Origin: Anaeramoeba flamelloides | Lineage: Eukaryota > Metamonada > Anaeramoebidae | Reading direction: 5' to 3' | DNA: 64,000 bases | Assembly (NCBI GenBank): GCA_027625915.1 | Contig: JANTQA010000043.1 | Span: forward strand, 1 to 64,000 | Shown here: piece by piece, positions 22,097-49,127 of the stretch | Numbering within the stretch: the stretch's first letter is position 1 | How the letters are laid out: each line of letters opens with the position of its first letter | Program-made: the position numbers and the translations under genes | The notes under the pieces: generated by a model | The model's database searches: none | What the model was told of the DNA's origin: nothing | The model's input: the letters and a program-made list of their open reading frames with translations, nothing else

Positions 22097-25000
22097 TTAA
22101 TTCCTCTTATTTGCCCGAATTCCTAAATTATGATTTAGGAATTTTGTTAAAGACTCAAAAATAAATTTATTACCTATTAAGGCTAATAAATACAATGAAT
22201 CTCTTTTTCTAATAATATCAAAAATAGTAATATTATTTTTTAATATATTAGAGATGTTAAATTTTTTTAATTCAGATATCCAGATTTTACGATTATTTTC
22301 ATAGGCTGGGCAGTTCCAGAGAAAATGATCCAAATCTTCAATGATATCTATTTTTTTTGATTTTTTGCATAATTTACAGTATTTTGATTTGTCCTTGTTC
22401 ATAACATAAGAATATCTATTTAAATAATTTGTAAAATTTCTGAGTTTTAAGATTGAAGTTGAGCCCTTCCATTTTAAGTATCTTTGTTGTTTGTTAATAT
22501 TATTTTGAATAGAAATTATTTTTAAATATTTATGAACTTTCCAACTTGGACTATTTTCCAGTTGTTTAATTCGATATTTCTCAAGTTCAAATTCTAATTC
22601 TTTTAGGGTGTCTGATTGCCAGTTAATATTTTCAAATTTCTGTTCTCTGAATTTGAGATTTTTTACTATTTCATGAAAACCCAAAAAGGTTAATTTTTGA
22701 ATTAGTTTAAATCTTCTTTTATATATAGTTATTCTTGCTGAATCTATTTTTGCTTCAGTTTTATATATAAGTCTAGGAGAGTGTGGATTTATTAATAAAA
22801 ATTTTGTTACTTTTTTATTAATCCACAAATCTATATCATTGAAATCTTGTTTTGTCAAATCAAATATTTCTAATCCATATAACAATTGACTATGTAAGAC
22901 CGCTTTAAAAAAAATGAATTTTCAATCCATTAGTAAATTTCTTTTGTTGTAAAATATTAGTTATTTTTTTAAAATTGGTTTTAACTTTATCAAGGTTAAA
23001 TTTTAAATGAGTTTTTTTTATCTAACCAAATCCCAAGATATAATATTTCTTTTGGATTGGTAGTTTTTTTCGTTTTATCATCATTTGGATTCATACCAAA
23101 AATGTCGAATAATTCTATATATTTTTTCAATCTGATAATTTATTTCTATCAGAGATCCTTTCATGATTAGTATCAAATCATCTGCAAACATTTGAACATG
23201 TATCGCTAATGGTTTGAGTTTATCTAAGAGAAAATGAGTAATAAATCCAAATAGTAAAGGGGATAATGGATCTCCTTGATACACTCCCATTCCCTCTTTT
23301 GAATAATAAGCAAGTAAAAAATTTATTACTATTTCATTTTTTATAAATTTTTTTAGTGAGTAATAAATAAGTGAGTGATGGATAGAATCAAAGCATTTTT
23401 GTATATCTATTGTAACAATATAAATGTTATCTTTTTTTAAATTTGTTTTTTATTTTATTAAATTCATTGAATAGATTTAGAACTGCAATTCTTGTATCTA
23501 ATTTTTTTTAAAACCAAATTGGTTTTTTTGAAACTAAATCCCAAGAGTCTTGGATTCCCGCATATAATAATTTAAGAAAAAAATCTTGGGAGCGTTTGAT
23601 TAATTGATATTGGTCGATAATTAAGTGGAACTCCTTCATCTCCAGATTTATGAATAAATAATAAATTTCTTTTTTTAATAAAATGGATATTTTTTTGAGA
23701 AATATCATTAATCCAATTTAGAAATATTTTTTGAATTGTTTTTATAAAACTTTCGTAATTTAAATAAAAATCACTGTTTTGATTTTTTATTGATTTATAT
23801 TGGAATATTTTATCAAATTCTTTTTACTGATTTTTTTTTTGATATTTCATTATTTCTTTAATTTTTTTAGTTGAAAATATTTCCTCTACTTTAATATTTA
23901 AAATATTATTTTTGTCTAATTTAAAATTTTTGATAAAATTAATTATATATATTTTTGGTTTTTTTACTAATAGACTCAACAAATTCAAAATAAGCTTTTT
24001 TCCATATTTTCATTATTTAGAATCATTTTACTTGAAGTTTTCTCTTAATCTATTAATTTTTTTCCAAAAATTTTGATTTTCTTCAAATTTATATTGATTT
24101 GATTAATTAATTTAAAATACATTTTTGAGTTCCTATTTTTTATTTCTTTAATTAATTCATTATTTTCAAATACTCTATTAATTAAGTTATACAATTTTAA
24201 ATCTTTTTTGGTATATTTAAAATAATTCTTTCTTTCTTTTTAAATTTTTTTTTGAAAATTTTGAATTGTTTTTCATTTAATTGATAATTATTAGATTGAA
24301 AAAAATTAATAAAATCAAGATGAAAATTTGGGATATCTTTAATTCTAAAAAATATCTTTAACTTCCCATTTTTTATTAATATTAAATTTGTTCAAAATTG
24401 CATTGTGGTCACTAATTTTATTTTTTTATTGTTTTTGATTTTTGATATTTTAAATTATTGAAATTTGTAACAAAATAATCTAAATTATTATTATTTCTGG
24501 TTGGTTTCGAATTGAAAATAATTTTGAACTTGAATTTTGAAAAATAATTTATTTGATTTTTAATCAAATTAAAATCGCCTCCAATGATTGTTTTATGATT
24601 TTGATATTTTGTAAAAGATTGATAATTTTTTTTATTTATTTCGTTATTTCGATCGTGTCTCTTATATACATTAATAATTATAAAATCAGTGAATTGGATT
24701 CCCATGATATCAAGATCTGGAATCAATATTTCTCTTGTGAAATCTTTAAAAAATATTTTTTATTATAATCAATAATCCTCCTTTATTAGAATTTTTATTA
24801 CCATATGATTTTTTATTTATTGAAAAATAATTCATGAAACGTGGCTTTTTTTAGTATTTTTTGATTCTTGTATTAAACATATATCAATGTTTAATTTTAA
24901 TAGAAAAAGATTCTAAAATCGAAATTTTATTTTTATCATTTAATCATCTGACATTAAATGATAAAATTTTGATATTAATAAATTTATTGTTATATTCTCT

Positions 25001-25129
25001 CTTTTTTCCTTTTAATAATAATTTTTTTTCATTTTTTGAATAGTGATAAATATATAAATTCCTGGGTAATAAATGAATTTTTCTTGAAAGTTTTTTCTTG
25101 AAAAAATTAATTCTATCTTTAAGTCCCAA
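22097..25129 (-). pseudogene. LINE ORF2: endonuclease-reverse transcriptase
   Basis: Read leftward. Endonuclease: KILSFNVRGLKD (near 25110-25140), IIINVYKRHD and GGDFNL (24.55-24.66 kb), and LDYFVTNF (24.46 kb), matching APE-family positions. Reverse transcriptase: DIQKCFDSIHHSLIYYS (23.39 kb), GVYQGDPLSPLLFGF and FADDLILIMKG (23.16-23.29 kb), the catalytic Asp pair being in FADD. Thumb and C-terminal part: PRLIYKTEAKIDSAR, then YCKLCKKSKKIDIIED and HFLWNCPAYENN, a CxxC...HxxxxC zinc finger of the zf-RVT type (22.3-22.4 kb). The longest intact piece is 262 codons (22097-22885). The rest is broken by a handful of frame changes and stops, so no functional protein is expected. Confidence 0.85.
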
Positions 25130-25366
25130 ATTTCTATTAAGTTGTCTCCTTGTCTTTGATATCGTATTACTGGTCTATTTTTTTAAATAATTAAATATTT
25201 CCAAAGTTGAAATATTTTTTTGGCAAAAAATTAACTTATTATCTTTTGGGACATTTTGTATTTTTTTAATTATTTGGCATTTATCCATAAATGAAAAATG
25301 AGTAACAGTATTATTATTATATGAGTTTTTGTTAAATTCAAATTTAAAATTAAAATTTAATTCTTT

Positions 25367-26050
25367 TTAAGTTTTGGAATTTCTTTTTTTATTTATTAAT
25401 TTAAGAATTAAGATATATAATTTTGAAAATTGTAGATTTGTATTGTATAAATTATAGTCCCCATATAAAGAAATAAATGAATAATTAAATGATTTTTTTA
25501 TCCAATATTTTATTTGAATTAATTTTACGTTCTTTAATTCCCATTTTTCAAATTCATATAAAATAATATTTTTCATCAAAAAATAGTTTAAATCAATAAA
25601 ATGTTCATAATTTTTATATTCATAATTTAATAAAAAAATTATTTCTTGAAATAAATTTTTTTGGTTTAGTTCTTGTTTAAAAAAATTAATATTGGAAAAT
25701 AAAATTTGTATATAGAAATATAAAATTTTATTTTTTAATGATTTGGATTTGATATAATAAAATTTTAAATTGATTATTAGTGGGTGATTAAATGGGCACT
25801 TTGGATTTGTGAAACCCCATTTAAAATTTTTTAAATTATTTTGGTTTTTAAATTTATATATATAAATATTAATTTGAATTAATATTTTAAAAATTTCTAA
25901 TTTCTTTATTTTAGAATTTGATTGATAAAGTCAATCATCAAGTTGACTAATATGACAATTACAATATCCTTTTGGGTTTGAAGTTCTTTTTTTACATCTT
26001 TTATTATTTTTTTTTGAAATTGCTTTACATAAAACTGTTTTCTTTTTATT
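25367..26050 (-). pseudogene. LINE 5' reading frames with a Cys/His motif
   Basis: Close to the LINE 5' end a short frame reads VLCKAISKKNNKRCKKR and then GYCNCHISQLDD (25925-26030). The C-x9-C...C-x-C-H spacing resembles small treble-clef-like zinc motifs found in some mobile-element proteins. A Lys/Asn/Ile-rich, gap-broken frame follows (to 25367). In other LINEs this position holds ORF1 or the start of a long ORF; which applies here is uncertain. Confidence 0.5.
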
Positions 26051-26088
26051 TTGTATTAAATTGATATTTTTCAAAAAGTGAAAATCAT

Positions 26089-26995
26089 AAAATATTGGAT
26101 TAATTTTTTTTTTTTTTGGAAAACATATTTAAAGATCAATTGAAAATGAAAAAACAACCAAAAATTTTCTTTTAATTATTCAATATTATTTATATTTAGA
26201 AACAAAATTGTCCAAAAAGGTTGTAATGATTAAATTTTTGGTTATTGAATTCTGAAACAGACTTTAAACAATATTTACAAATTACAAAATCTGTTTTTTC
26301 TTAAAAAAAAATTTGTGAAAAGGAACATTTAAAAAAGCATTCTTCAAATACCAAAAAAAAAAAAAAAAAAGGAAAAGTAAAAGAAGTTTCAAATTAATCT
26401 ATTCGGGCAAATAAAAAATTGAGTAATTTAAAAAAAAGTAAAAATTTTTTTGTTTTTACAGATCAGTTTAAACAGATCTCTCTTCTTGAAAAAAAAGTTT
26501 TTAATTTGCTTTTGGATTGTTTGAATTAAGTTCTATAAATTTCAATTTTACTTTAAAAGTTTTTATTAACCAAACCAATTGTTCAGTAAAAAAGTTCTTG
26601 AGGATATTTGGAATTTAAATTGTTTAAGTGAGAATTATTTTAGTTGTTTTTCACCAACAGATCTTAAGTTCCATCATCAAGTTTTAAAATGTTTTTTTTT
26701 TTTAATTTTTTTTGGAATGAAATTTTGTAAATAAACAAAAAAGAATTCAGAAGAAAAATAAAAATTAGTTGGAAATTTGTGTTGGTTAAACCAAAATTAA
26801 TTCAATAATATAGAATTTGTAGGATTTTTGATGTACTTTACAAATAAAGTTCAACTTTGGAATTAGAAAAAAAATTTTTTTTTATGTTTTAAGTACTTTG
26901 ATGTCACCTAAAAAAAATCATAATAGAATAAAAATTATAAAAAGATAGAAAAAATGGATAAAAAAGAAAAAGAAAGTAAGTAAATAAAAAGGGGT
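26089..26995. other. Gene-free stretch 3' of the propeller gene
   Basis: AT-rich. At 26403-26443 the words ATTCGGGCAAATAAAAAAT followed by an A-rich end resemble the LINE/SINE 3' tail, perhaps a very short retro-insert. The rest would include the 3' flank of the propeller gene. Confidence 0.45.
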
Positions 26996-41192
<14,197 letters not shown>

Positions 41193-41523
41193 TTTACAAA
41201 AAAATGTTTTTTTTTTAAAAATATGTTTGTTTTGCCCATCAAATATTGACCAAGAAAGGGGAAGAATTTTAGTCAATGATCACTCTCAGCATATAACAAA
41301 ACAATTGAAAACAATCATTAATTAAACAAACGGCAATTTTGACTTCTTATTCTTTACCAATAAAATCCCGATAATGTAAAAAAAAAAATCTTACTTCAGT
41401 TAACAGTTGACTTCAATTTATTAACCCAGTTTTCGATAGGGAATCTAGATTTAAATGTTAAGGGACTAGTCCGACCACAACACCTCACTCGAATTTTTGT
41501 ATTTTATATTTGACCGAACATTA
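41193..41523. other. Upstream flank of the propeller gene
   Basis: Short AT-rich stretch between the start codon and a TA-flanked element. The promoter should be here or within the element beyond it. No specific motif can be named. Confidence 0.4.
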
Positions 41524-43190
41524 CAGTATGTTCAATAACCCGTGTTTCGGTTTTTAATTATTTTTAAAAGGAAATAAATGTTGTTTTTGTAAAATCGTGG
41601 AATTAATTGTTGTTTTTCATATTTAACCTAGTGTTTGTCAGAATTAATTGTGAGTTTTTGAAGAATGTTTTGGAGAGTGTGTTGGTGTGTGGGAATTATA
41701 ATTTAGATCATAAGAAAACATTTTAAAGTTTAAATTTCGAGGATTATAATTACCTTTGAATTTCATTACTGGTATTTGAATTACAAATGGGAAAATAAAC
41801 TAAATTCGAAAACCTAGGACACAGTTAAAACAGTTGAAAGAATAACAATACTACACACTTAACATTCAATTTGGAAATAATTTTGATTTTACGAGCTATT
41901 CCATTTTTTGTCTTTTTTGTTTTGTTTTCATTTCTTTTTTTCCATTTAAGTAATCTGATTCCTTTGATCTGGAATTTTTTCCAATTGTTGATATTAGGTT
42001 ACTGTAAAGTTTATTAAATTGGAAAGCCGCATACAATTAAACAATGTTATCTTTTCATTTGATCGATCAACAATTGTTGGTGAAATTTTAACAAATTTAC
42101 CAATCATTTTTTGTACAGCCCGTTTCATTATGATGGATACACCAATTTTTTTTTCTTTTATTTGGATGAAAATGATACTTATAAAAAAATTAATACTGGG
42201 TAACTTAAATTTGGTTTTATATTAGGTTTGGCAAAATATCATAAATTGGATTTTATTTTGCCTATTTTTGATTTTGGGTGTGTACAAATTTTTGGAATGG
42301 GGTTTATTATCACTTCGTTTTTAGTTGATTCTTTTACAAATAAAATTGGTTTCTCAAAATAAAATGGTGTAGTTTGTCGATTCTCTTTATTTGAAAAAAA
42401 GTGAAAATTTTTCCCTTTATAATTTAAATACTGGTATTTAAAGGATCAGTTTTAGAAACTAGTTGGTTGGTCGGGCTTCAACATAAATGGGATTTGTACT
42501 TTAAAACCCTTTAAGTAGATTTTCTTTCTTATGAAAAGTTAGTGAAACCCCTTTTCAATAAATTCAAAAAAGATCTTTCATTTCATTTGACCTACCGAGA
42601 TTTTTTTTCTCTTTTTTTGGATATCACAAGCCAATTTCACAAAAAAAAACTCAAAAACATAAATACAATAAAACAATTTGTTTTCTTTTTTTATTTGAAA
42701 GTTAAAAAAATTTGATAAAGTTACAAAAATAAATTATTTTAGAAGAAGATCTTTTTTTTCAATTACTCCTTTTTCCTTTTTTCAATTTTCCATTCTTTTC
42801 TTTTTAAGTTTTTAATTTTTTGCTTTGTTGGTGTTTCAGTTTGGAGATTTGTTTTTTTTGACTGTCACTGTTTGCTACTGTTGGAGATCTTTGGTTTGTT
42901 ACTCTGTGTAGAGTTTTGGTTTGATCATGAAAGTTTCGTGATTGGAGAAAAATGATTTTTTTTGAACCATTGATATTAAAAACAAGGTCTTGTTAAAGAA
43001 ATGGGAAGAAAGCAATTCTGTTAACCAATAGTAAACTTTTTATGTGAAACAACAAAGTAAATTCATAACCCAATGTTTTAAATATTTTCGACAACAATAA
43101 AAAACTGAAAACAACAATTATTGACAGAAAAAACATTTATTTATTTTAAAACACAAAGAAATCATCAAACATGGGTTATTGAACATACTG
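41524..43190. mobile_element. 1.67-kb TA-flanked inverted-repeat element
   Basis: Left end CAGTATGTTCAATAACCCGT, right end ATGGGTTATTGAACATACTG, TA at 41522-41523 and 43191-43192. Subterminal matches extend ~110 bp (AAATAAATGTTGTTTTTG with its complement). No transposase seen. It contains the nested element 41795-42308. Confidence 0.85.
41795..42308. mobile_element. Nested copy of the 39403 TTAA-type family
   Basis: Aligns inverted with 39403-39953: AATAAACTAAATTCGAAAACC at the left, ATTTGATCGATCAACAATTG in the middle, ACAAATTTTTGGAATGGGGT at the right. The 68-codon frame inside is not supported by the other copy. Confidence 0.75.
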
Positions 43191-43192
43191 TA

Positions 43193-44142
43193 GATTTTTT
43201 AATGACAAATCCAATATTTGGTATTGAAATATTTTTTCAAAAAATAATTACAAAAAACTCTGATCCAAAATCAAACTTCTTTTGTAATGAGTATTAGACT
43301 TTAAAAATGTTCTTTTATGTTGACAATTCCTTCTCTAATAAAAAAAAATACCTTTTTCGAAGAGACTGTTCATGTAGAATTTTTTCAAAAGAAAATCTCA
43401 ATTATTAAAAACACTGGTACCTAATCATGAATTCTAATAATTAGAACACATGATTACTAAGATATTAGTTTTAATTTTAGAGATTTTATCATACAATTTA
43501 ATTATTGAAATTTTAATGAGGTTTTAGTTTGAAATTATATTTTTATGTAAAAAAAAATCTTTAACTAGTTATTTATGATTGAAGACTAATCGATTTTTAG
43601 ACGACTCAGGTAATTTAATTGTTGACATGTATTTTTTTCTAGCTATTCTATTATCGTATTCAGAGGAAATCATTTTTTGAAATTGTTTTCAATTTGTCTT
43701 TTTCTTTTCTTTTATTACTGTTTTCTTATTATTCAAAAGAATGGAAAACTTCGAGTCCAAAAAAATTAACTATGATAATTTACGACTTAAATATCATATT
43801 TTACTCAGAAGAAGATGCGAAAATACATGTTTGAGGAATTTTTTTTTAAAACACGATAGTTTTGAAATGGATATTCGACTAAACCAACTACAAAAAATAA
43901 AAAAAAAGGTTATTTAAAGATCCATCTTTTTTTTCTTACTATTTGACCAAAAAATCGTTTTTAAAACTTAAAAAAACCAAAATTTAAGACTACCATTACC
44001 AAAAAAAGAAGAAGAAGAAAGAAAAAACAAAAGAGAAACAAACTTTTTTTTTAATTATTGTTCTCAATTACAGATCATTTTCTTTTACAACTCTCTTGAA
44101 GGCGTTTTCTTATTTCTTGACCAAAAAGTACCAATTTAACTG
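43193..44142. other. Gene-free stretch, 950 bp
   Basis: AT-rich DNA without recognised gene or repeat; a GAAGAAGAAGAAAGAAA purine run lies at about 44008-44025. Confidence 0.5.
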
Positions 44143-45832
44143 TTAAGGGGGTAAGTACATTTTTCATTTTTTGAGTCCCACCAATTATATGAAACTGAAT
44201 TATTCAAATCATTTCTTTAGCCAAATACATTGATATTTTCATAAATACTAGAGTGTCAGATATCCTAGTAGAAGATATTTTCAGAGCAACAAAAAAGCGG
44301 AAATCAAAAAAATGAAAAAATTGATCAAAAAAAAATAAATAAAAATCATTTATTACTTGATCTTATCTATAAGATTTGACACAATTACTTATTCTTTATT
44401 TGGTTTTATTTTTAATTCTTTATAAAAAAAATTTATTTGGAAAATTTTTGATAAACAAATTACTGTTTATTTCGAAAGAATTTCCAAAATGAATTCTAAA
44501 TTCCTATTTTCATTTATGTCATCTAATTCTGGTTTTAGTTCAGAAAATCCGAGATTGTTTTAATTCTTCTTGAGAATGAGGGTTTATTGGACAAATTCGT
44601 TTGATTTGATAATTCTTTATTTTCCATTAAAATGAGAACTCAAAAAAATTCTGAATCTGATTGAAATTTTTTCTTGAATTTTTCAATTATTTTGATTTGA
44701 ATCTTTTGTAACTGTTTTTTGATTCCAAGAATTCAACCCCTTTATTTAATTTTACCAAAGTATTCCTCGTTTTGGCTTTGTTTGATAAAAATATTTATAA
44801 AAAGAATTTTGAAAGCAAATTTGTCACAAAAGGTTTTTTAAAATAATAATAAATAGTAATGGGGCGAGAAATTCAAGGGAAAAAAATAGTTTGTATTTAA
44901 ACAAACTAAGAAGATATTGAAAACCAATCTTCCAAAATAGGTTTTTATCGATTTTTTTAATTTTCATTCTTGATTTCAACAAATTTATTTGGAATGATGA
45001 TCTTTCGTGTTTGGTCCTCTAAAAGAAAATATTTGATTCAAATGCACACCTTTTTGGGTATATTTTTTTTCGTTTACTGTTTGATTAATTTCAATCGTTC
45101 GTAGAAACACATTTCTAGATCCAAAACCAAATTTAATAAAACGAAAAATTTAATCAAAAAAAATGTTCAAAAAATTGAAAAATCTAAGATTCAACTCTGA
45201 ATTACTTTGATTCTTTCTACAAATAGAGCGGTGGATGGTGTTTTGGTTTCAAAGTTTCAATATCTGTTGGCACTCAAAAAATATTTTTCATCAGTACTGT
45301 AGTCAAAATAAAGCATGCAAAAAAATTTAATACCTGTATCAAAAAAAAAAATCTGTTTTTTTGTTATAGTTGACCTATACATTAATCAATCAAAGAAACC
45401 AATAATAAACCCTAAAAAAAAAATATGGTACTGGTTTCTTAAAGTTCTATTATTTAAAAAGAAATTCTAAAAATAAAGGATCAAATTGAAAAATTTATCT
45501 TAAAAAATAGAGTAAATTTTTGAGATTATTTTTATCATCAAAAAAACAAAAAATTTCAAAAAAATTGAGAATATTAAGGGAAATTTTCAACTATTTGCAT
45601 GAATAATTTAAATTTTACTGAAAATAACCAGACCTTTACTTTCAAAATTGATTTGTACTTAGGTATATTATTTGGTAGTAGATTGGAGGTTGCCTTGGTA
45701 TAAGAATAAAAAAAAGCACGGATAATATTTTGAAACACGGATTATAGTCGTTGTGCACGCATAAATTTTGATCACTGTAATGTTCACATAATTAAAATTT
45801 TACAAAATGGAAAAATGTACTTACTTCCTTAA
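44143..45832 (+). mobile_element. 1.2-kb TTAA element, copy C, with an insertion
   Basis: Starts TTAAGGGGGTAAGTACATTT, ends AAATGTACTTACTTCCTTAA. Same order of blocks as copy A. Split by a 481-bp TA-flanked element at 45297-45777; the empty site is seen in copy A as TTTTTTCAGTAATGTTC. Confidence 0.9.
45297..45777. mobile_element. 481-bp TA-flanked element nested in copy C
   Basis: Left end CTGTAGTCAAAATAAAGCAT, right end ATAAATTTTGATCACTG, TA at 45295-45296 and 45778-45779. The middle (GGTACTGGTTTCTTAAAGTT) matches the elements at 19876 and 60727. Its age relative to copy C is fixed by the nesting. Confidence 0.85.
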
Positions 45833-45848
45833 AATAAATTTACATAGC

Positions 45849-46409
45849 TTAACCATTACAATCCCTGAAATTTAAAACAAGATTATCTGGTGTAGGGTTC
45901 AGTGAATTGTTAATTTGTTTCTTAGCTGATCGGTCTTGTGATTGATATGTGTTTTTAATAGTGGTTCAAAATGGCAATTTTTGACAATTTATTTTTTTTA
46001 TTCCCGAAATCCGAATTGAAGAGTTTAAGATTAATAAACTGATAGGTGTTCAAGAATAATTTTTGAATTTTGGGTTGTAGAAAAGAATCTTGATTTACTT
46101 TTTTGTCAATTAACCAAATGAAAAAATAAAATTTTTTAAAAGTACCCAATAAAACCAAACTTAATTAAAAATTTCAATCAACATCCTATAAACCACATTT
46201 TTTTATAACTTAAGTTTCAGCAAATTAATCTTAAACTCTTCAATTCGGATTTCGGGAATAAAAAAAATAAATTGTCAAAAATTGCCATTTTGAACCACTA
46301 TTAAAAACACATATCAATCACAAGACCGATCAGCTAAGAAACAAATTAACAAGTGGTACAAACGACACAAGATAATCTTATTTCAAATTTCAGGAATTGT
46401 AAACCTTAA
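45849..46409. mobile_element. 561-bp TTAA foldback element
   Basis: TTAACCATTACAATCCCTGA at the left and CAGGAATTGTAAACCTTAA at the right. Arms of ~190 bp (GATCGGTCTTGTGATTGATA and complement; ATTCCCGAAATCCGAATTGA and complement) are closely matched. Its right TTAA is shared with the next element. The 67-codon frame inside comes from the arm and is not a gene. Confidence 0.85.
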
Positions 46410-47818
46410 GGGTTGGGTCATAATGAGTAAAAATAATGTTTTGAAATGGATTAAAAAAATTTTGTAATTTTTATTTTTATGGATATGTCTAATAACAATC
46501 AAAAATCAATCAACATGTGAGGCTCGATCGATCTCCAAAAAGTAATAATCAAAAAAGATGACATTTTTAGTAGAAAGCACAAAAAACCAACACTCAATTC
46601 CCAATTTGAATGGTTAGAATCTATAATTTTGAAAATAGTTATGTCAGTTTTGATGTGTCTATCTTTGGGTGCTTTTTGAGATCTTGAAGATTTTTTTCAT
46701 TCTTTTTTTACTATTTTCTCAAATACGTTTTTTTTTCGAAAGAATGTTCCAAAAGCGAAAATTTTTCGATTTTTAGGGTTTCAAATAACCATTATAAATT
46801 AGATTAAATTGAATTAGATTGATTGTATACTTAAAGAAAACAATTTGTTTTCAATTGAAGAAATTAGTCTTTTCGAAATTCATAAAATTAGAATCAAGTA
46901 TTTTTTTTTTTAAATTTAAATTGAAATTGATGAATTCTATGAAACTAATTTTTTTTAAAAATAATTTGAATTTTTGGAATTTAGAATGTTTTTAAAACTT
47001 TTTTTTTTATTTGTGAATCTTTTAAAACTTTTTTTTTGGTTAATTGGTTTTTTTGCCAATTTGATACCCCTCAAATTTTTTTTTTTAACTTCTTCTAACA
47101 AAATTTTTAAAAATTAAGTATTTTGATGCTAATTCCTGTTCAAACTTAAGGTTCAAGTTAAATTATGAAGTATTTGGCGATTTTTCTCAAAAATTGAATT
47201 TAATTTTTCAAATACAAGTTCCTTTATATTTTAAAAAAGGGTGGAATGGCAATTGTGAAGAGAGATCAAAATAATCAGGGGACTATTCACATTTATTGAA
47301 TATTTTTTCCTTGCTGGGAAAATATTAATTTGCTTTAAATGTTTTTTTTCCCCTTTCCAAACTTTATTGGGTTTTAAATAAAAAAAATATTTATTATTAT
47401 CTTTATTTTCAAATATTAAAATTTTATTTTTTTTTCTAATATTTTTATTAAGAAATAAAAAATTAAAATGTATATTTTTATTTCTACTTGTTATTTTTTT
47501 CGTTTTACTTTCTTAAGAGAAAATTTATTCTACAAATAAATAATATAAAAATTGCAAAGGTTTTCAATAGAACAGAAAAAAAATATGAAAAATCGAAATT
47601 ATTATTTAAAAAAATAGAGTATAATTGAATGTAATTGAGTTTTACTGAATTAAACTGATTAAAAATTCAATTAAGAATTGAAATAAAAATAACATAGACT
47701 ATTCAAAAAAATACAGGAATCGGTCCGTAAAGACATATTGTGGTTTGAAAATCAATTTGATATAGATCAATTTATAGATAAAAGGTTTCTTTAAAAAAGT
47801 ATTCAGTAAAGACATATA

Positions 47819-48017
47819 CAGTCAGTTTCACTTTTAAGGCACAAACTTTCAACGAAATTTAAAGCTCAAAAAAAATCTCAAATTAAGGCACAAAAATTTG
47901 GAATTTTTTTTTTTTACAATTTATTTTACTAGAATTTGAATTTTGTGCCTTAATTTGAGATTTTTTTTGTGTCTTAAATTACGTTGAAAGTTTGTGCCTT
48001 AAAAGTGAAACTGACTG
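47819..48017. mobile_element. CAGTCAGTTTCAC-family MITE, copy f
   Basis: 199 bp with TA at 47817-47818 and 48018-48019. It abuts the recognisable start of LINE copy C; the bases before it (AAAGACATA) are compatible with a bit more LINE, so it may sit inside the LINE. Confidence 0.9.
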
Positions 48018-48900
48018 TAGTTACAATTGATATTCAAAATTGTTTTGACTCTATTCATCATTCATTGATTTATCACTCAATTAAAAAATTTATCAAAAAT
48101 GAAATTTTAAAACTGTTTCTACTTGCTTATTACTCAAAGGAAGGAATAGTTTTTTACCAAGGAGATCCATTATCTCCTATATTATTTGGTTTTATTTCTC
48201 ATTTTCTTTTAGAAAAAATCAATTCACTAGCAATACACGTACAGATGTTTGCAGATGATTTGATATTAATAATGAAAGGATCAATGATTGAAATAAATTA
48301 TCAATTACAAAAAATATATAAAATAATAAAAGATTTTGGAATGAATCCAAATGATGATAAAACATTTAAAAAAACCCTAATACCAAAAGAAATTTTATAT
48401 CTTGGTATTTGGTTAGACAAAAAAACTCATCTAAAATTTAACTTTGAAAAGGTCAATAATAATTTTGAAAAAATCCTACATATTTTTAAAGAAAGGAATT
48501 TTTCTAATGGGTTAAAAATTCAATTCTTTAAAGCCGTTTTACATAGTCGACTATTATCTGGGTTGGAGATATTTGATTTGACAGAATCTGATTTCAAAAA
48601 AATTGATATTTGGATTAATAAGAAAATCACAGAATCACTATTAATATACCCACATTCCCCAAGACTTATCTATAAAACTGAAGCAAAAATTGATTTGGCA
48701 AGAATCATAATTTACAAAAGAAAATTCAAATTAATTCAAAAATTAAAAATTTTGGGATTTGATAAATTAATAAATCTTCTCCCCTTCAGAGAAAAAGAAA
48801 CAGAAAATATTAATTGGTAAGCTAAAAATTTAAAAGAATTAGAATCTGAACTCGAAGTTTACGAATTAATCAATTAAAAAATAGTCCAAGTTGGAAATTT

Positions 48901-48985
48901 CGTTAGGTTTTCCAGAATTCAAAAGAATTGAGTAAAATATAAGATTTTTCTCTATTCTTTTGAATTCTGGAAAACCTAGACACTC
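48901..48985 (+). repeat. Palindromic cassette in LINE copy C
   Basis: 85 bp from CGTTAGGTTTTCC to GGAAAACCTAGACACTC, arms CCAGAATTCAAAAGAATTG and complement. It interrupts the LINE between the codons for WKF and the following HK. Removing it leaves the flanking LINE reading as in copy A. Confidence 0.85.
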
Positions 48986-49035
48986 CACAAAATTATTTGA
49001 AAATAATTTTGATACAGGGAAATATTAACAAACAG

Positions 49036-49127
49036 TCGTGTCGTGAAGTTTTTTTTTAATTTAAGAAATAAACCGAAAATTTATTAAAATTTTCTGTTTA
49101 TTTCAAAAATTAAAAAAAACCTAACGA
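49036..49127 (+). repeat. Palindromic cassette, TCGTGTC...CCTAACGA form
   Basis: Begins TCGTGTCGTGAAG, then arms TTAAGAAATAAACCGAAAAT and complement, ending AACCTAACGA. Inserted between NINKQ and QKYLK codons of the LINE. Confidence 0.8.

Larger units (their letters stand above)
22066..26070 (-). mobile_element. LINE copy A, about 4.0 kb, full-length-like with target duplication
   Basis: Reads leftward. An 18/19-base target duplication TCAAAAA(A)GTGAAAATCAT flanks it at 22047-22065 and 26071-26088. The right (5') side begins with a Cys-rich segment, then a basic Lys/Asn-rich region, an APE-type endonuclease, a reverse transcriptase and a C-terminal zinc finger, and ends in a stem-loop and an A tail next to the left duplication. 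The order EN-RT-zinc finger and the A tail are typical of non-LTR retrotransposons; the exact clade is not decided. Slight divergence of the two target copies and several frame breaks mean it is old and inactive. Confidence 0.9.
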
